A DNA stretch of 16,032 nt from positions 1 through 16,032 of the forward strand of contig CAZEXI010000049.1 in NCBI GenBank assembly GCA_964516805.1, given 5' to 3'. The position numbers were made by a program, and so were the translations under genes. Positions 1 to 7,494 of the stretch are shown here, in pieces (position 1 is the first letter of the stretch; the number at the start of each line of letters is the position of its first letter). Source of the DNA: CAYSTL01 sp964516805 (GTDB lineage: Archaea; Thermoplasmatota; Thermoplasmata; Halarchaeoplasmatales; Halarchaeoplasmataceae). The notes beneath the pieces were generated by a model. It did not search any database. It saw nothing but the letters and a program-made list of their open reading frames with translations, and was not told the origin of the DNA.

Positions 1-1
1 T

Positions 2-592
2 AATCTAGAGATAGTCGGTGTAGGCGGTCAAGGAATATTGACTTCATCTCAAGTACTCGGTAAAGCAGCTCTTGATAAGGATCTTGACGTATTTATGAGT
101 GAAGTTCACGGTATGGCCCAAAGAGGCGGAGTAGTTGTGACAACAGTTAAGATCGCAGATAAAGTGTACAGTCCACTTCTAGGTGAAGGCGAAGCAGATG
201 TTATATTGAGTTTTGAACCTATCGAGGCTTACAGAGCTATTGAAAAAGCATCTAAAGACACTTGGATAGTAACCAATACATCGTCACAAGTTCCTTTCAC
301 TGTTAGTGTTGGTAAAGAAGAATATCCAGACCTTGATGAGTTATTTGAATCTTTAGAGAAAGAAACTGATCGATTGATAAAAATTGATGCAGAAAAGCTT
401 GCCAAAGAGGCTGGAGCAGCAATAACTCAAAACATCGTTATGGTCGGTGCTTTAACAGCTACTGGTGCACTTCCTTTGAGTAAAGAAGAGATGCTTGAAT
501 CGATAAGAGATAACGTCCCAGAAAAGTTCGTAGATATTAACGAGAGAGCTTTTGAACTAGGATACGAATCTGTGAAAGAACAGATCGAATAA
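2..592 (+). CDS. iorB: Indolepyruvate ferredoxin oxidoreductase, beta subunit (5'-partial)
   Basis: IorB pairs with IorA to oxidise aryl-2-oxoacids such as indolepyruvate to aryl-acetyl-CoA with ferredoxin as acceptor, in the cytoplasm, during aromatic amino acid breakdown. The reading frame is open from base 2. It encodes the nucleotide-binding-like GVGGQG motif (about residues 6-11 of the visible part) and the family signature SEVHGMAQRGG (about 35-45), then the usual POR-gamma fold to a TAA at 592. About 196 residues are visible; only a few N-terminal residues are probably missing, because family members begin just ahead of this glycine motif. The internal TTG at 38 cannot be the true start, since it would remove that motif. 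iorA is expected upstream, outside the window. KorC or PorG subunits share the fold, but the HGMAQRGG string favours IorB. Confidence 0.88.
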   Translation, partial: NLEIVGVGGQGILTSSQVLGKAALDKDLDVFMSEVHGMAQRGGVVVTTVKIADKVYSPLLGEGEADVILSFEPIEAYRAIEKASKDTWIVTNTSSQVPFTVSVGKEEYPDLDELFESLEKETDRLIKIDAEKLAKEAGAAITQNIVMVGALTATGALPLSKEEMLESIRDNVPEKFVDINERAFELGYESVKEQIE

Positions 593-612
593 AAAACTTT
601 TATTTCTTTTCT
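593..612 (+). terminator. T-rich 3' end of iorB
   Basis: Directly after the iorB stop the + strand reads two T-rich tracts (599-602 and 604-610). Oligo-T without a hairpin is the usual archaeal termination signal. The tract lies inside the convergent glycerate kinase 3' end, so the two transcripts probably overlap slightly. Confidence 0.4.
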
Positions 613-1913
613 ATTAATATTACGGATATATCATTTACGTTTGTTCTGCTTTCGAATTCTATTGAGTCGTCTATGGAATCGAAGAAATCTTGCGTGCTGT
701 GAGTTTTTAAGAAATCTTTTGCGTCTAAATTTGAACGTTTTATACTTTCTGTATCAGCGATAGCTCCAGCTTTTTCTATACCGTCGATACCATCTGAGTC
801 AGCACTTGCTACAACTATATTTTTTCTGTCAGCTATCTCTAAAGCTGAGGCTAAAACGAATTCTCTATTTGGTCCACCTTTACCGCTTTCAGAACTCATC
901 GATTCGAAGGTCACTGTCATCTCACCGCCAAATATGAGAGCTGCGGGCGTTTCGATAGGATTACCAGTATCCTGTATTTCTTTTGCGATACCTGTATAAG
1001 GTTTAGCTACTTCTCTAGCTTCTCCTTGATTCTGCGAGGTCAATATCAGAGGATTAAGTCCTGATTCATCTGTTACTTTTTTTGCACCTTTCAAAGCCGA
1101 CATATTATTACCTATGAGGTAATTATCAACATCTAAAGAACTAGGGGTGTCACTTATTTCTCCATCTAATCCTTTCTTAATGTGATACCGTATGTTATCT
1201 GATACTTTATCCCATAAACTAAATTCCTTCAATACCTCTTCAGCATCTTTGAATGTGGACGGATCAGGATAAGTGGGTCCAGATGCTATAACACTCAGAT
1301 CATCTCCTACAACGTCAGATATGATCAGTGAGACCAGATCTCCTTTTTTAGCACATAATTCAGCAAATCGACCTCCTTTTACTTTAGAAAGATGTTTTCT
1401 TACAGAATTTATCTGATGTATATTGGCACCTGATTTTACTAACAATCTGTTCAGTTCATTCATCTCAGAAACTGTTATACCCTCTACAGGTGATAAAAAT
1501 AAAGCTGAACCACCGCCGGAAACTAAAAAAATGATCAATGAATTATCTATATCTTCAATTTTAGAAAGAATATCATTAGCAGCATCAAGATTTGCCTGTT
1601 CTGGATAGGGATGATACGCTTCTTTAATTGGAACTGGTGAACTGTGATCTTTGTATATATGTCCTTTTTTTGTAATTATCAAGCCATCATCTGGTTTTAA
1701 TTTATTCAGACCGCTAGCCATAGATACGGAAGCTTTACCTATACCGAAAACTACTAGTTTTTTATAATCGCTTCTGTCAAACTCACTATCTACAATTTTT
1801 ATCTTGTTCTCATTAATCTTGACAGATTCATCTACTAATTTTTCTGGATCAGCTGATCTAACACCCTCATGGATCATTTCCTTTGCTATTTTTCTCATTG
1901 ATTCTAAATCCAT
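600..1913 (-). CDS. Glycerate 2-kinase (GckA/MOFRL family)
   Basis: This enzyme phosphorylates D-glycerate with ATP, giving 2-phosphoglycerate. In Thermoplasmata and Sulfolobales it closes the non-phosphorylative Entner-Doudoroff route; elsewhere it salvages glycerate. From the ATG at 1913 the product has 437 residues, normal for the family. N-terminal lobe motifs are GIGKAS (57-62), with the conserved lysine, SGGGSA (132-137) and NSVRKHLS (about 169-176). The C-terminal MOFRL domain carries GGPNREF (346-352) and DSDGIDG (372-378). The frame stays open 57 codons further upstream, but that stretch is hydrophobic, unlike the family, and overlaps the divergent promoter, so I chose 1913. No Shine-Dalgarno precedes it; a weak T-rich box near 1935-1946 may support a leaderless mRNA. 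Older annotations call this family hydroxypyruvate reductase (TtuD); that label is probably wrong here. Confidence 0.88.
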   Translation of the reverse strand: MDLESMRKIAKEMIHEGVRSADPEKLVDESVKINENKIKIVDSEFDRSDYKKLVVFGIGKASVSMASGLNKLKPDDGLIITKKGHIYKDHSSPVPIKEAYHPYPEQANLDAANDILSKIEDIDNSLIIFLVSGGGSALFLSPVEGITVSEMNELNRLLVKSGANIHQINSVRKHLSKVKGGRFAELCAKKGDLVSLIISDVVGDDLSVIASGPTYPDPSTFKDAEEVLKEFSLWDKVSDNIRYHIKKGLDGEISDTPSSLDVDNYLIGNNMSALKGAKKVTDESGLNPLILTSQNQGEAREVAKPYTGIAKEIQDTGNPIETPAALIFGGEMTVTFESMSSESGKGGPNREFVLASALEIADRKNIVVASADSDGIDGIEKAGAIADTESIKRSNLDAKDFLKTHSTQDFFDSIDDSIEFESRTNVNDISVILIEKK

Positions 1914-1983
1914 AGTGATGTTTAACAGTAGTAGGTGATTAGAAAAAAGGTTTTTGTTGGGTTTCTGGAAAAAAACCGTTCTA

Positions 1984-2018
1984 TTATTTAAGAAAGAACA
2001 AAAGATACAAGTATAATA
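1984..2018. promoter_or_regulatory. Divergent promoter region with TATA-like boxes
   Basis: On the + strand, GTATAATAC (2011-2019) lies about 20-23 nt ahead of the start codons at 2034/2037 and suits a leaderless transcript. On the - strand, TTAAATAA (1984-1991) could drive the glycerate kinase with a leader of about 45 nt. No repeated operator-like element is evident between them. Confidence 0.5.
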
Positions 2019-2033
2019 CTGAACATTTTTTAA

Positions 2034-2492
2034 ATGATGTATGTAAGCATAATTGGGGGAGATGTGGGTAGCTGCGATGAACAAGACTGCAGGAACGCTG
2101 AGGAATTAGGGAAAAGACTAGCAAAATATGGTGCCACAATAGTGTGTGGGGGAAGAGGTGGAGTGATGGAAGCAGCTTGCAGAGGTGCAAAATCTGAAGA
2201 TGGGACTACTATTGGAATTTTACCTTCTGGTAACAGAGAAGAAGGGAATGATTATCTCGATCATGCGATTGTTACAGATCTAGGTGTTTTAAGGAACAGT
2301 CTAGTCGTACAAAATGGAGACATTGTTATAGCAATAGATGGTAAGTATGGTACCTTATCTGAGATAGCGATAGCCCAGGATTATGGTAAGAAGATTTTAG
2401 GATTAGGGACATGGGATTTGGAAATAGTTGAATCCTGTGATGATGTGGATGATTTAATGGAAAAATTCAAAAAGTATATAAATGGGAAATAG
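2034..2492 (+). CDS. SLOG-superfamily nucleotide-binding protein (TIGR00725/LOG-like)
   Basis: A 152-residue single-domain Rossmann-like protein of the family that includes LOG phosphoribohydrolases and the molybdenum-cofactor carrier-like proteins (TIGR00725 type). The features seen are an N-terminal strand ending IIGG (6-9), the GGRGGVMEA loop (39-47) and GKYGTLSE (103-110), which corresponds to the PGGxGTxxE signature of LOG proteins with its first residues changed. That shape predicts binding of a nucleotide or nucleoside monophosphate, but the substrate cannot be read from sequence, and the altered motif argues against assuming cytokinin-type phosphoribohydrolase activity. Two in-frame ATGs lie side by side (2034, 2037); the TATA spacing slightly favours 2037. 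The gene has its own promoter and sits 55 bp before lonB in the same direction. The fold assignment is firm; the function is unknown. Confidence 0.8.
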   Translation: MMYVSIIGGDVGSCDEQDCRNAEELGKRLAKYGATIVCGGRGGVMEAACRGAKSEDGTTIGILPSGNREEGNDYLDHAIVTDLGVLRNSLVVQNGDIVIAIDGKYGTLSEIAIAQDYGKKILGLGTWDLEIVESCDDVDDLMEKFKKYINGK

Positions 2493-2499
2493 ACCAAAA

Positions 2500-2541
2500 G
2501 TTTATTTAGAAGAGCTATGAATGGGAGAAATATTATCGGTG
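2500..2541 (+). promoter_or_regulatory. Promoter and weak SD of lonB
   Basis: GTTTATTTA (2500-2508), preceded by a purine/C stretch, is a plausible TATA box. It would start transcription near 2530, giving a leader of about 18 nt. GGTG at 2539-2542, a short match to the 16S tail, sits five bases ahead of the ATG at 2548. Read-through from the gene upstream is equally possible. Confidence 0.4.
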
Positions 2542-2547
2542 TAAATC

Positions 2548-4584
2548 ATGGAACAGAGTGACGAAGAGATGACTAACGATTCAAAAGAATACTCAGAAGC
2601 ACCGCCAGTAGATGAGTGGATTGATGACATAGATGTTGAAACAACTGAAGACATTGAAGTACCAGATCTGCTAGCTGATCAAGTCATTGGTCAGGACGAA
2701 GCAGTTAGTGTTGTCAAAAAAGCTGCAAAACAGCACAGACACGTTATGTTGATAGGTCCACCAGGAACTGGTAAATCTATGTTAGCACAAGCTATGACTG
2801 ATTATATGCCTACAGAACAGCTGGAAGATCTACTTTGTTTCCATAATGAGGAAGATGAGAACAATCCTAAAGTTCGAACTGTTCCATCTGGCAAGGGAAA
2901 AGATATTGTTAATTCTCATAAAAGAAAAGCTCAAAAGAAGAGCCAAAAAAAGGCTCAAGGGATGCTGATAATACTTGCACTTGTTGTAGGCGCAGCTATA
3001 ATGATATCAGTATGGCAGGAAAATTTCATGATAATGTTCTTCGGTATACTTGCAGCTGCGATGCTATTGATAGCAATGAGGGCTTCACCTGGAGGCATGA
3101 TGGGTAGTGATAGTAACAAACAGACTCCTAAACTTTTAGAAAGTCACGACTCGACTGATAAACCTCCTTTCGTTGATGCTACAGGAGCACAAGCTGGAGC
3201 CCTATTGGGTGACGTAAAACACGACCCATTCCAAAGTGGAGGTTTGGAAACACCTGCACATCATCGTGTAGAGCTAGGAGCAATACACGAAGCGAACAAA
3301 GGCGTATTATTTATTGATGAGATAAACATGCTGAGCATGTCTTCTCAGCAGAGTTTATTAACAGCTATGCAGGAGAAAAAATTCCCAATAATGGGTCAGA
3401 GTGAAAGAAGCAGTGGCGCCATGGTCAAATCAGAGCCAGTCCCTACTGATTTCATCCTTGTAGCTGCTGGAAATCTGGATTCCGTATATGGATCAAGAGA
3501 CGAGAAAGGCAGAGCTTATGGTGGAATGCATCCAGCTTTAAGGTCAAGAATACGAGGTTATGGATACGAAGTGTATGTTAACGACACCATGGATGATACT
3601 GAAGAAAATAGAAAAAAATTGATTCGGTTCATATCTCAAGAAATAAATAAGGATGATAAAAAGATACCACATTTCACAAAAAATGCTATAGCTGAAGTGA
3701 TAAGGGAAGCACAAAGAAGAGCAAATAAACGTGGTGAATTGACTTTAAGATTAAGAGAACTTGGAGGACTAGTCAGAGTAGCAGGGGACCTTGCGGTAGA
3801 GAGAGGTCATGAAAATACAATGGCTGAAGATGTAGTCGATGCAAAATCCACAGCTAGATCATTGGAACAGCAGGTTGCAGATAGATACATAAAGAAAAGG
3901 AAAGAGTACAATACATATCAAACGACCGGGAAAGTCGTAGGAGTAGTAAACGGTCTGGCTGCTATGGGAGGAGATCAAAGCGGACTATCCGAATATTCTG
4001 GCATAGTTCTACCGATAGCAGCAGAAGTAACACCTGCACTATCTAAAGAAGAGGGTAAAGTTGTAGCCACCGGTAAACTTGGAGAGATCGCTAAAGAAGC
4101 AGTACAGAATGTTTCAGCTCTTGTTAAAAAATACACTGGAGAAGACATATCGAAATATGATGTCCATATTCAGTTCATTGGTACACAGGAAGGCGTAGAA
4201 GGTGATTCAGCATCAATTTCTGTAGCAACGTCTGTGATATCAGCTCTTGAAGGTATACCAATAGATCAGAACACTGCTATGACAGGTTCTCTGAGTGTCA
4301 GAGGTCAAGTGTTACCTGTTGGTGCAGTGACTGCTAAAATTGAAGCAGCAGCTGAAAGTGGTATGAAGAGAGTGATAATACCTAAAGCAAATTTGAAAGA
4401 CGTTGTACTTGAAAAGAAATATGAAGATCAAATAGAGATAATACCTGTCGAAAACTTAGGTCAGGTTCTAGACCATGCGTTGATAGGCGAGAATAAAGAG
4501 AAATTACTTGATAAATTGGCTTCACTGTTAGAGATAAAGAGTATACCTGTCCCTGCACCGGAGAATAAACCAAGTCCTCAGTAG
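2548..4584 (+). CDS. lonB: Archaeal membrane-anchored ATP-dependent protease LonB
   Basis: LonB is the archaeal Lon: a hexameric AAA+ protease anchored on the inner face of the membrane that degrades damaged and regulatory proteins. The 678-residue product has the full archaeal order. An acidic N-terminus (1-40) is followed by Walker A GPPGTGKS (70-77). Two transmembrane helices (about 139-155 and 160-177) sit in the insertion within the AAA+ module. Walker B is LFIDEIN (254-260), followed by the helical lid to about 450 and the Lon S16 protease domain (about 460-650). The catalytic dyad is Ser554 in EGDSAS and Lys597 in GAVTAK. All key residues are intact. The proline-rich tail (668-678) is unremarkable. 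The ATG at 2548 gives the expected N-terminus. The stop codon abuts the start region of the helicase gene, indicating co-transcription and probable translational coupling. Confidence 0.96.
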   Translation: MEQSDEEMTNDSKEYSEAPPVDEWIDDIDVETTEDIEVPDLLADQVIGQDEAVSVVKKAAKQHRHVMLIGPPGTGKSMLAQAMTDYMPTEQLEDLLCFHNEEDENNPKVRTVPSGKGKDIVNSHKRKAQKKSQKKAQGMLIILALVVGAAIMISVWQENFMIMFFGILAAAMLLIAMRASPGGMMGSDSNKQTPKLLESHDSTDKPPFVDATGAQAGALLGDVKHDPFQSGGLETPAHHRVELGAIHEANKGVLFIDEINMLSMSSQQSLLTAMQEKKFPIMGQSERSSGAMVKSEPVPTDFILVAAGNLDSVYGSRDEKGRAYGGMHPALRSRIRGYGYEVYVNDTMDDTEENRKKLIRFISQEINKDDKKIPHFTKNAIAEVIREAQRRANKRGELTLRLRELGGLVRVAGDLAVERGHENTMAEDVVDAKSTARSLEQQVADRYIKKRKEYNTYQTTGKVVGVVNGLAAMGGDQSGLSEYSGIVLPIAAEVTPALSKEEGKVVATGKLGEIAKEAVQNVSALVKKYTGEDISKYDVHIQFIGTQEGVEGDSASISVATSVISALEGIPIDQNTAMTGSLSVRGQVLPVGAVTAKIEAAAESGMKRVIIPKANLKDVVLEKKYEDQIEIIPVENLGQVLDHALIGENKEKLLDKLASLLEIKSIPVPAPENKPSPQ

Positions 4585-4588
4585 GTGA
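4583..4588 (+). promoter_or_regulatory. Shine-Dalgarno deciding the helicase start
   Basis: AGGTGA spans the lonB stop codon and matches six bases of the sequence complementary to the 16S tail. It lies 8 nt ahead of the GTG at 4597. It also contains the GTG at 4585, which would have no such site. This favours 4597 as the start. Confidence 0.6.
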
Positions 4589-4596
4589 AAAGAAAA

Positions 4597-7353
4597 GTGG
4601 GCGCATTCAATCTTCTATCGGACGATATTCTAAAGGTAATTAATGAACTTGGTATAGAAGAAGAAACTAAACCTCAAGAAGAAGCAATCCCACCGATATT
4701 AGATGGTAAAAATACCTTGGTTATTGCACCTACAGGTATTGGTAAGACTGAGGCAGCACTTCTACCTATATTAAATAATGTTTTAAAAGGTGATGATGAA
4801 GGTTTCAAACTTCTTTATATAACCCCTTTGAAAGCACTTAATAGGGATATGGTTTCACGGATTGAGGAGTTAGCGAATGAGCTTGATTTTTCTGTAAGTG
4901 TGAGACATGGGGATACAAGTAGGAAGGAGAGAAGAAGACAATCTAACAATCCTCCTGATGTTCTCATAACTACTCCTGAGACCCTTCAGATAATGTTCAC
5001 TGGTAGTAAGTTGAGGGCTGGATTAAAGAATGTTGAATATGTTATCATCGATGAATTGAATGAACTAGCTACAGATGAAAGAGGTAGTCAATTATCAATA
5101 GCACTTGAAAGGTTAGCTAATCTTACAGGAAAAGATTTTCAAAGAGTTGGGCTCTCGGCCACAGTTGGTAGCCCAGAAAAAGTAAAACAATTTTTAACAG
5201 GCATGGGTAGAGATGCTGAAATCGTTGAAGTAACTGGACAGCGTGAGTTGAACGTTACTGTAGAAAGACCTCAGGCAAACTCCAGGGACAAGAAGCTAGG
5301 AGAAATAATGAAGATTGATATCGATAAAGCCGCTGAGATGAGAAGATGTAAGGAATTGATGGATAAGCATAGGTCAACATTGTTTTTTGTCAATACCCGT
5401 GATGCAGCAGAATCGATTTCTTCCAGCTTTAATTTGTGGGATGAAAATTATCCTATTGGTGTTCATCATGGTTCACTTTCTAAAGAATCTAGAATAGATG
5501 TGGAGGAAAGGTTCAAAAGTGGAGCGTTAAAAGCTCTTGTTTGTACATCTTCTATGGAATTGGGTATAGATTTAGGTACTACCGACTTTGTTTTACAATA
5601 TCAATCACCAAGACAGGTTACAAGGTGGGTCCAAAGGGTTGGTAGGGCAGGCCATAAGATCGGACAAGTTTCTAAAGGTACAATAATAGCTGGAAATTTT
5701 GATGATATAGCAGAAGCAGCAGTAATTTCTCACAGGTCGGTAAACAGAAATCTTGAAGATACGGATATTCCGGAAAGACCATTAAGTGTATTGACCAATC
5801 AACTGATAAGTGCAGTACATTCAGATAGAGAAATAGATATCGAGGAATTTTATAAGATTGTAAAGAGAGCTTATCCTTTTAGAGATCTTGATGAAGCGTT
5901 ATACAAAGATATTATTGAACAGCTGGCAGAGATAAAAGTTATTTGGAAAGAAGAAAACACAGTAGGTAAAAGAAGAGCCTCCCTGTCCTATTTTTATGAT
6001 AATATCTCGATGATACCAGATGAGAAAACCTTTTTAATGAAAGATGTTGCAAATGATTCAGTAATAGGTACTTTAGATGAAAGTTTTGTTGCAAGTAAGG
6101 GTAATGTTGGAGATGTAATTACTTTGCAGGGAAAAGCCTGGAGGGTTGTGGATATAGATGATGACGAGGTATTTGTTAATGCAGTAGGTGATTTAGGTAG
6201 AATACCTGATTGGAGCGGCGAAGATATTCCAGTTCCATTCGAGATTGCACAGGAAGTAGGAAGGATAAGAAAGAAAGGTTGGTCAGGACACATTGATTAT
6301 CCAATCGAAGAAGACGCTAAGAAAGAGTATTTAGGATATATAAAAGAAATGAATAGATACGAAATCGCTACTGATGAAAAGATAGTTTTGGAGCTTGGTA
6401 AAGATATGGCAGTGATCAATGCCTGTTTTGGAAGCAAAGTAAATGAAACCTTGGGCAGACTATTTGCATCACTACTTTCAGCTAGAATTGGGGAATCGAT
6501 ATCTTTACAAACAGATCCATACAGGATAATGATGAAGATACCAAGAAGAATATTTTCTAAAAATCTAGTGGATATATTATTCGATACTGACCCAGATATA
6601 GTATATGAACTATTGGAAAAAGCTATGGGAAATTCAACTTTCTTTAGATGGAAGTTTCTTCATGTAGGTAAGAAATTCGGTGCTATAAAGAAGGATGTAG
6701 ATTATAGGTCTATAAGCTTAGATAGACTTATCGATGCTTTTGAAAACACCCCACTATATGAAGAGGCCGTCGATAAAACGTTCAGAGACAATATGGATAT
6801 AGAAAAAACAAAGATGATTTTGGAAAAAGTACAGAACAATGAGATAAACGTGGTAGTATCAGAAAAGGGTATTTCACCTATGGGCGAGGCTGGGTTGGAA
6901 AAACATAAGGAATTCTTGACTTCTGACCGTGTAAGTCATGCAGTTTTGATGAAATTGAAAGAAAGATTGGAATCAGAAGTAGTTATAATGAAATGTCTGA
7001 GATGTGGAAACCGTAGGAGAAAAAAGGTAAAAGATATCGATAAACCGAAATGTCCGGAATGTGGATCATCCATGATGGTTCCTTTGCAGGTATACCAGGA
7101 TGAAGAATTAATAGATAAAGACCGTTCCAATTTAGATGATGATGAGAGAAAAGAACTTCAAAAATATTATAAACTTGCTGATTTAGCGCGTGTTTATAAA
7201 AAGAGGGCTGTGATGGCTCTAGCAGCTAGAGGGGTGGGCCATCAAAAGGCAGGTAGGATATTAGCTAAGCAGCATCAGGATGAAGATGATTTTTTGAGAG
7301 ATATATTGGCTGCGGAAATTCAATATGCTAGAACGAAAAGATTTTGGGACTAG
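4597..7353 (+). CDS. lhr: Lhr-family superfamily 2 ATP-dependent helicase
   Basis: Lhr proteins are 3'-5' SF2 helicases acting on DNA and RNA:DNA hybrids in repair or recombination. From GTG 4597 the product has 918 residues. Motif I is APTGIGKT (44-51), motif II DELN (152-155), motif III SAT (187-189) and motif VI QRVGRAGH (346-353). The winged-helix and Lhr-core regions follow. A C-terminal zinc knuckle has Cys800/Cys803 and Cys819/Cys822, and a helical tail with ARGVGHQKAGRIL resembles an HhH. GTG 4585, directly after the lonB stop, is the alternative start (four more residues). The Shine-Dalgarno at 4583-4588 suits 4597, and the shorter N-terminus fits the family. Motif II has Asn where Lhr enzymes usually have His. 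It is co-transcribed with lonB, although no functional link is known to me. Confidence 0.9.
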   Translation: MGAFNLLSDDILKVINELGIEEETKPQEEAIPPILDGKNTLVIAPTGIGKTEAALLPILNNVLKGDDEGFKLLYITPLKALNRDMVSRIEELANELDFSVSVRHGDTSRKERRRQSNNPPDVLITTPETLQIMFTGSKLRAGLKNVEYVIIDELNELATDERGSQLSIALERLANLTGKDFQRVGLSATVGSPEKVKQFLTGMGRDAEIVEVTGQRELNVTVERPQANSRDKKLGEIMKIDIDKAAEMRRCKELMDKHRSTLFFVNTRDAAESISSSFNLWDENYPIGVHHGSLSKESRIDVEERFKSGALKALVCTSSMELGIDLGTTDFVLQYQSPRQVTRWVQRVGRAGHKIGQVSKGTIIAGNFDDIAEAAVISHRSVNRNLEDTDIPERPLSVLTNQLISAVHSDREIDIEEFYKIVKRAYPFRDLDEALYKDIIEQLAEIKVIWKEENTVGKRRASLSYFYDNISMIPDEKTFLMKDVANDSVIGTLDESFVASKGNVGDVITLQGKAWRVVDIDDDEVFVNAVGDLGRIPDWSGEDIPVPFEIAQEVGRIRKKGWSGHIDYPIEEDAKKEYLGYIKEMNRYEIATDEKIVLELGKDMAVINACFGSKVNETLGRLFASLLSARIGESISLQTDPYRIMMKIPRRIFSKNLVDILFDTDPDIVYELLEKAMGNSTFFRWKFLHVGKKFGAIKKDVDYRSISLDRLIDAFENTPLYEEAVDKTFRDNMDIEKTKMILEKVQNNEINVVVSEKGISPMGEAGLEKHKEFLTSDRVSHAVLMKLKERLESEVVIMKCLRCGNRRRKKVKDIDKPKCPECGSSMMVPLQVYQDEELIDKDRSNLDDDERKELQKYYKLADLARVYKKRAVMALAARGVGHQKAGRILAKQHQDEDDFLRDILAAEIQYARTKRFWD

Positions 7354-7368
7354 AGGTTAGTTAAAATC

Positions 7369-7384
7369 TTCATTTTTATTTTTG
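7369..7384 (+). terminator. T-rich terminator after the lonB-helicase operon
   Basis: A 16-nt stretch dominated by two T5 runs lies 16 bp after the helicase stop codon, with no stable hairpin. This matches factor-independent archaeal termination and ends just before the next promoter. Confidence 0.55.
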
Positions 7385-7390
7385 TACAAA

Positions 7391-7400
7391 ACTTTATATA
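7391..7400 (+). promoter_or_regulatory. TATA box of the coiled-coil protein gene
   Basis: TTTATATA (7393-7400), preceded by an A-rich BRE-like segment, is the best TATA match in this gap. Transcription would begin near 7422, leaving a leader of roughly 70 nt before the ATG at 7495, which has a good Shine-Dalgarno. This start is therefore not leaderless. Confidence 0.55.
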
Positions 7401-7483
7401 TCGACATTGGATTAATTATGACGGTTAAACAAAGCACATTGGGTTGATTATCTGGAGCACTAAGGTTGAAGCATCTTGAATTT

Positions 7484-7489
7484 GAGGTG
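7484..7489 (+). promoter_or_regulatory. Shine-Dalgarno of the coiled-coil protein gene
   Basis: GAGGTG is complementary to six bases of the 16S tail seen at the window end and lies 5 nt ahead of the ATG at 7495. It fixes that start codon. Confidence 0.7.
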
Positions 7490-7494
7490 GAGTA

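Noticed and set aside
1931..1942. Shine-Dalgarno-like TAGGTGAT on the plus strand
   Set aside because: No start codon with an open frame follows at a suitable distance; it lies in the promoter region of the minus-strand gene.
1914..2084. 57-codon N-terminal extension of the glycerate kinase
   Set aside because: It is in frame but hydrophobic, has no family counterpart, and covers the divergent promoter and the start of the neighbouring gene.
2880..3240. Intein or foreign insertion between Walker A and Walker B of LonB
   Set aside because: The insert holds two TM helices and is the normal membrane anchor of archaeal LonB; no splicing motifs are present.
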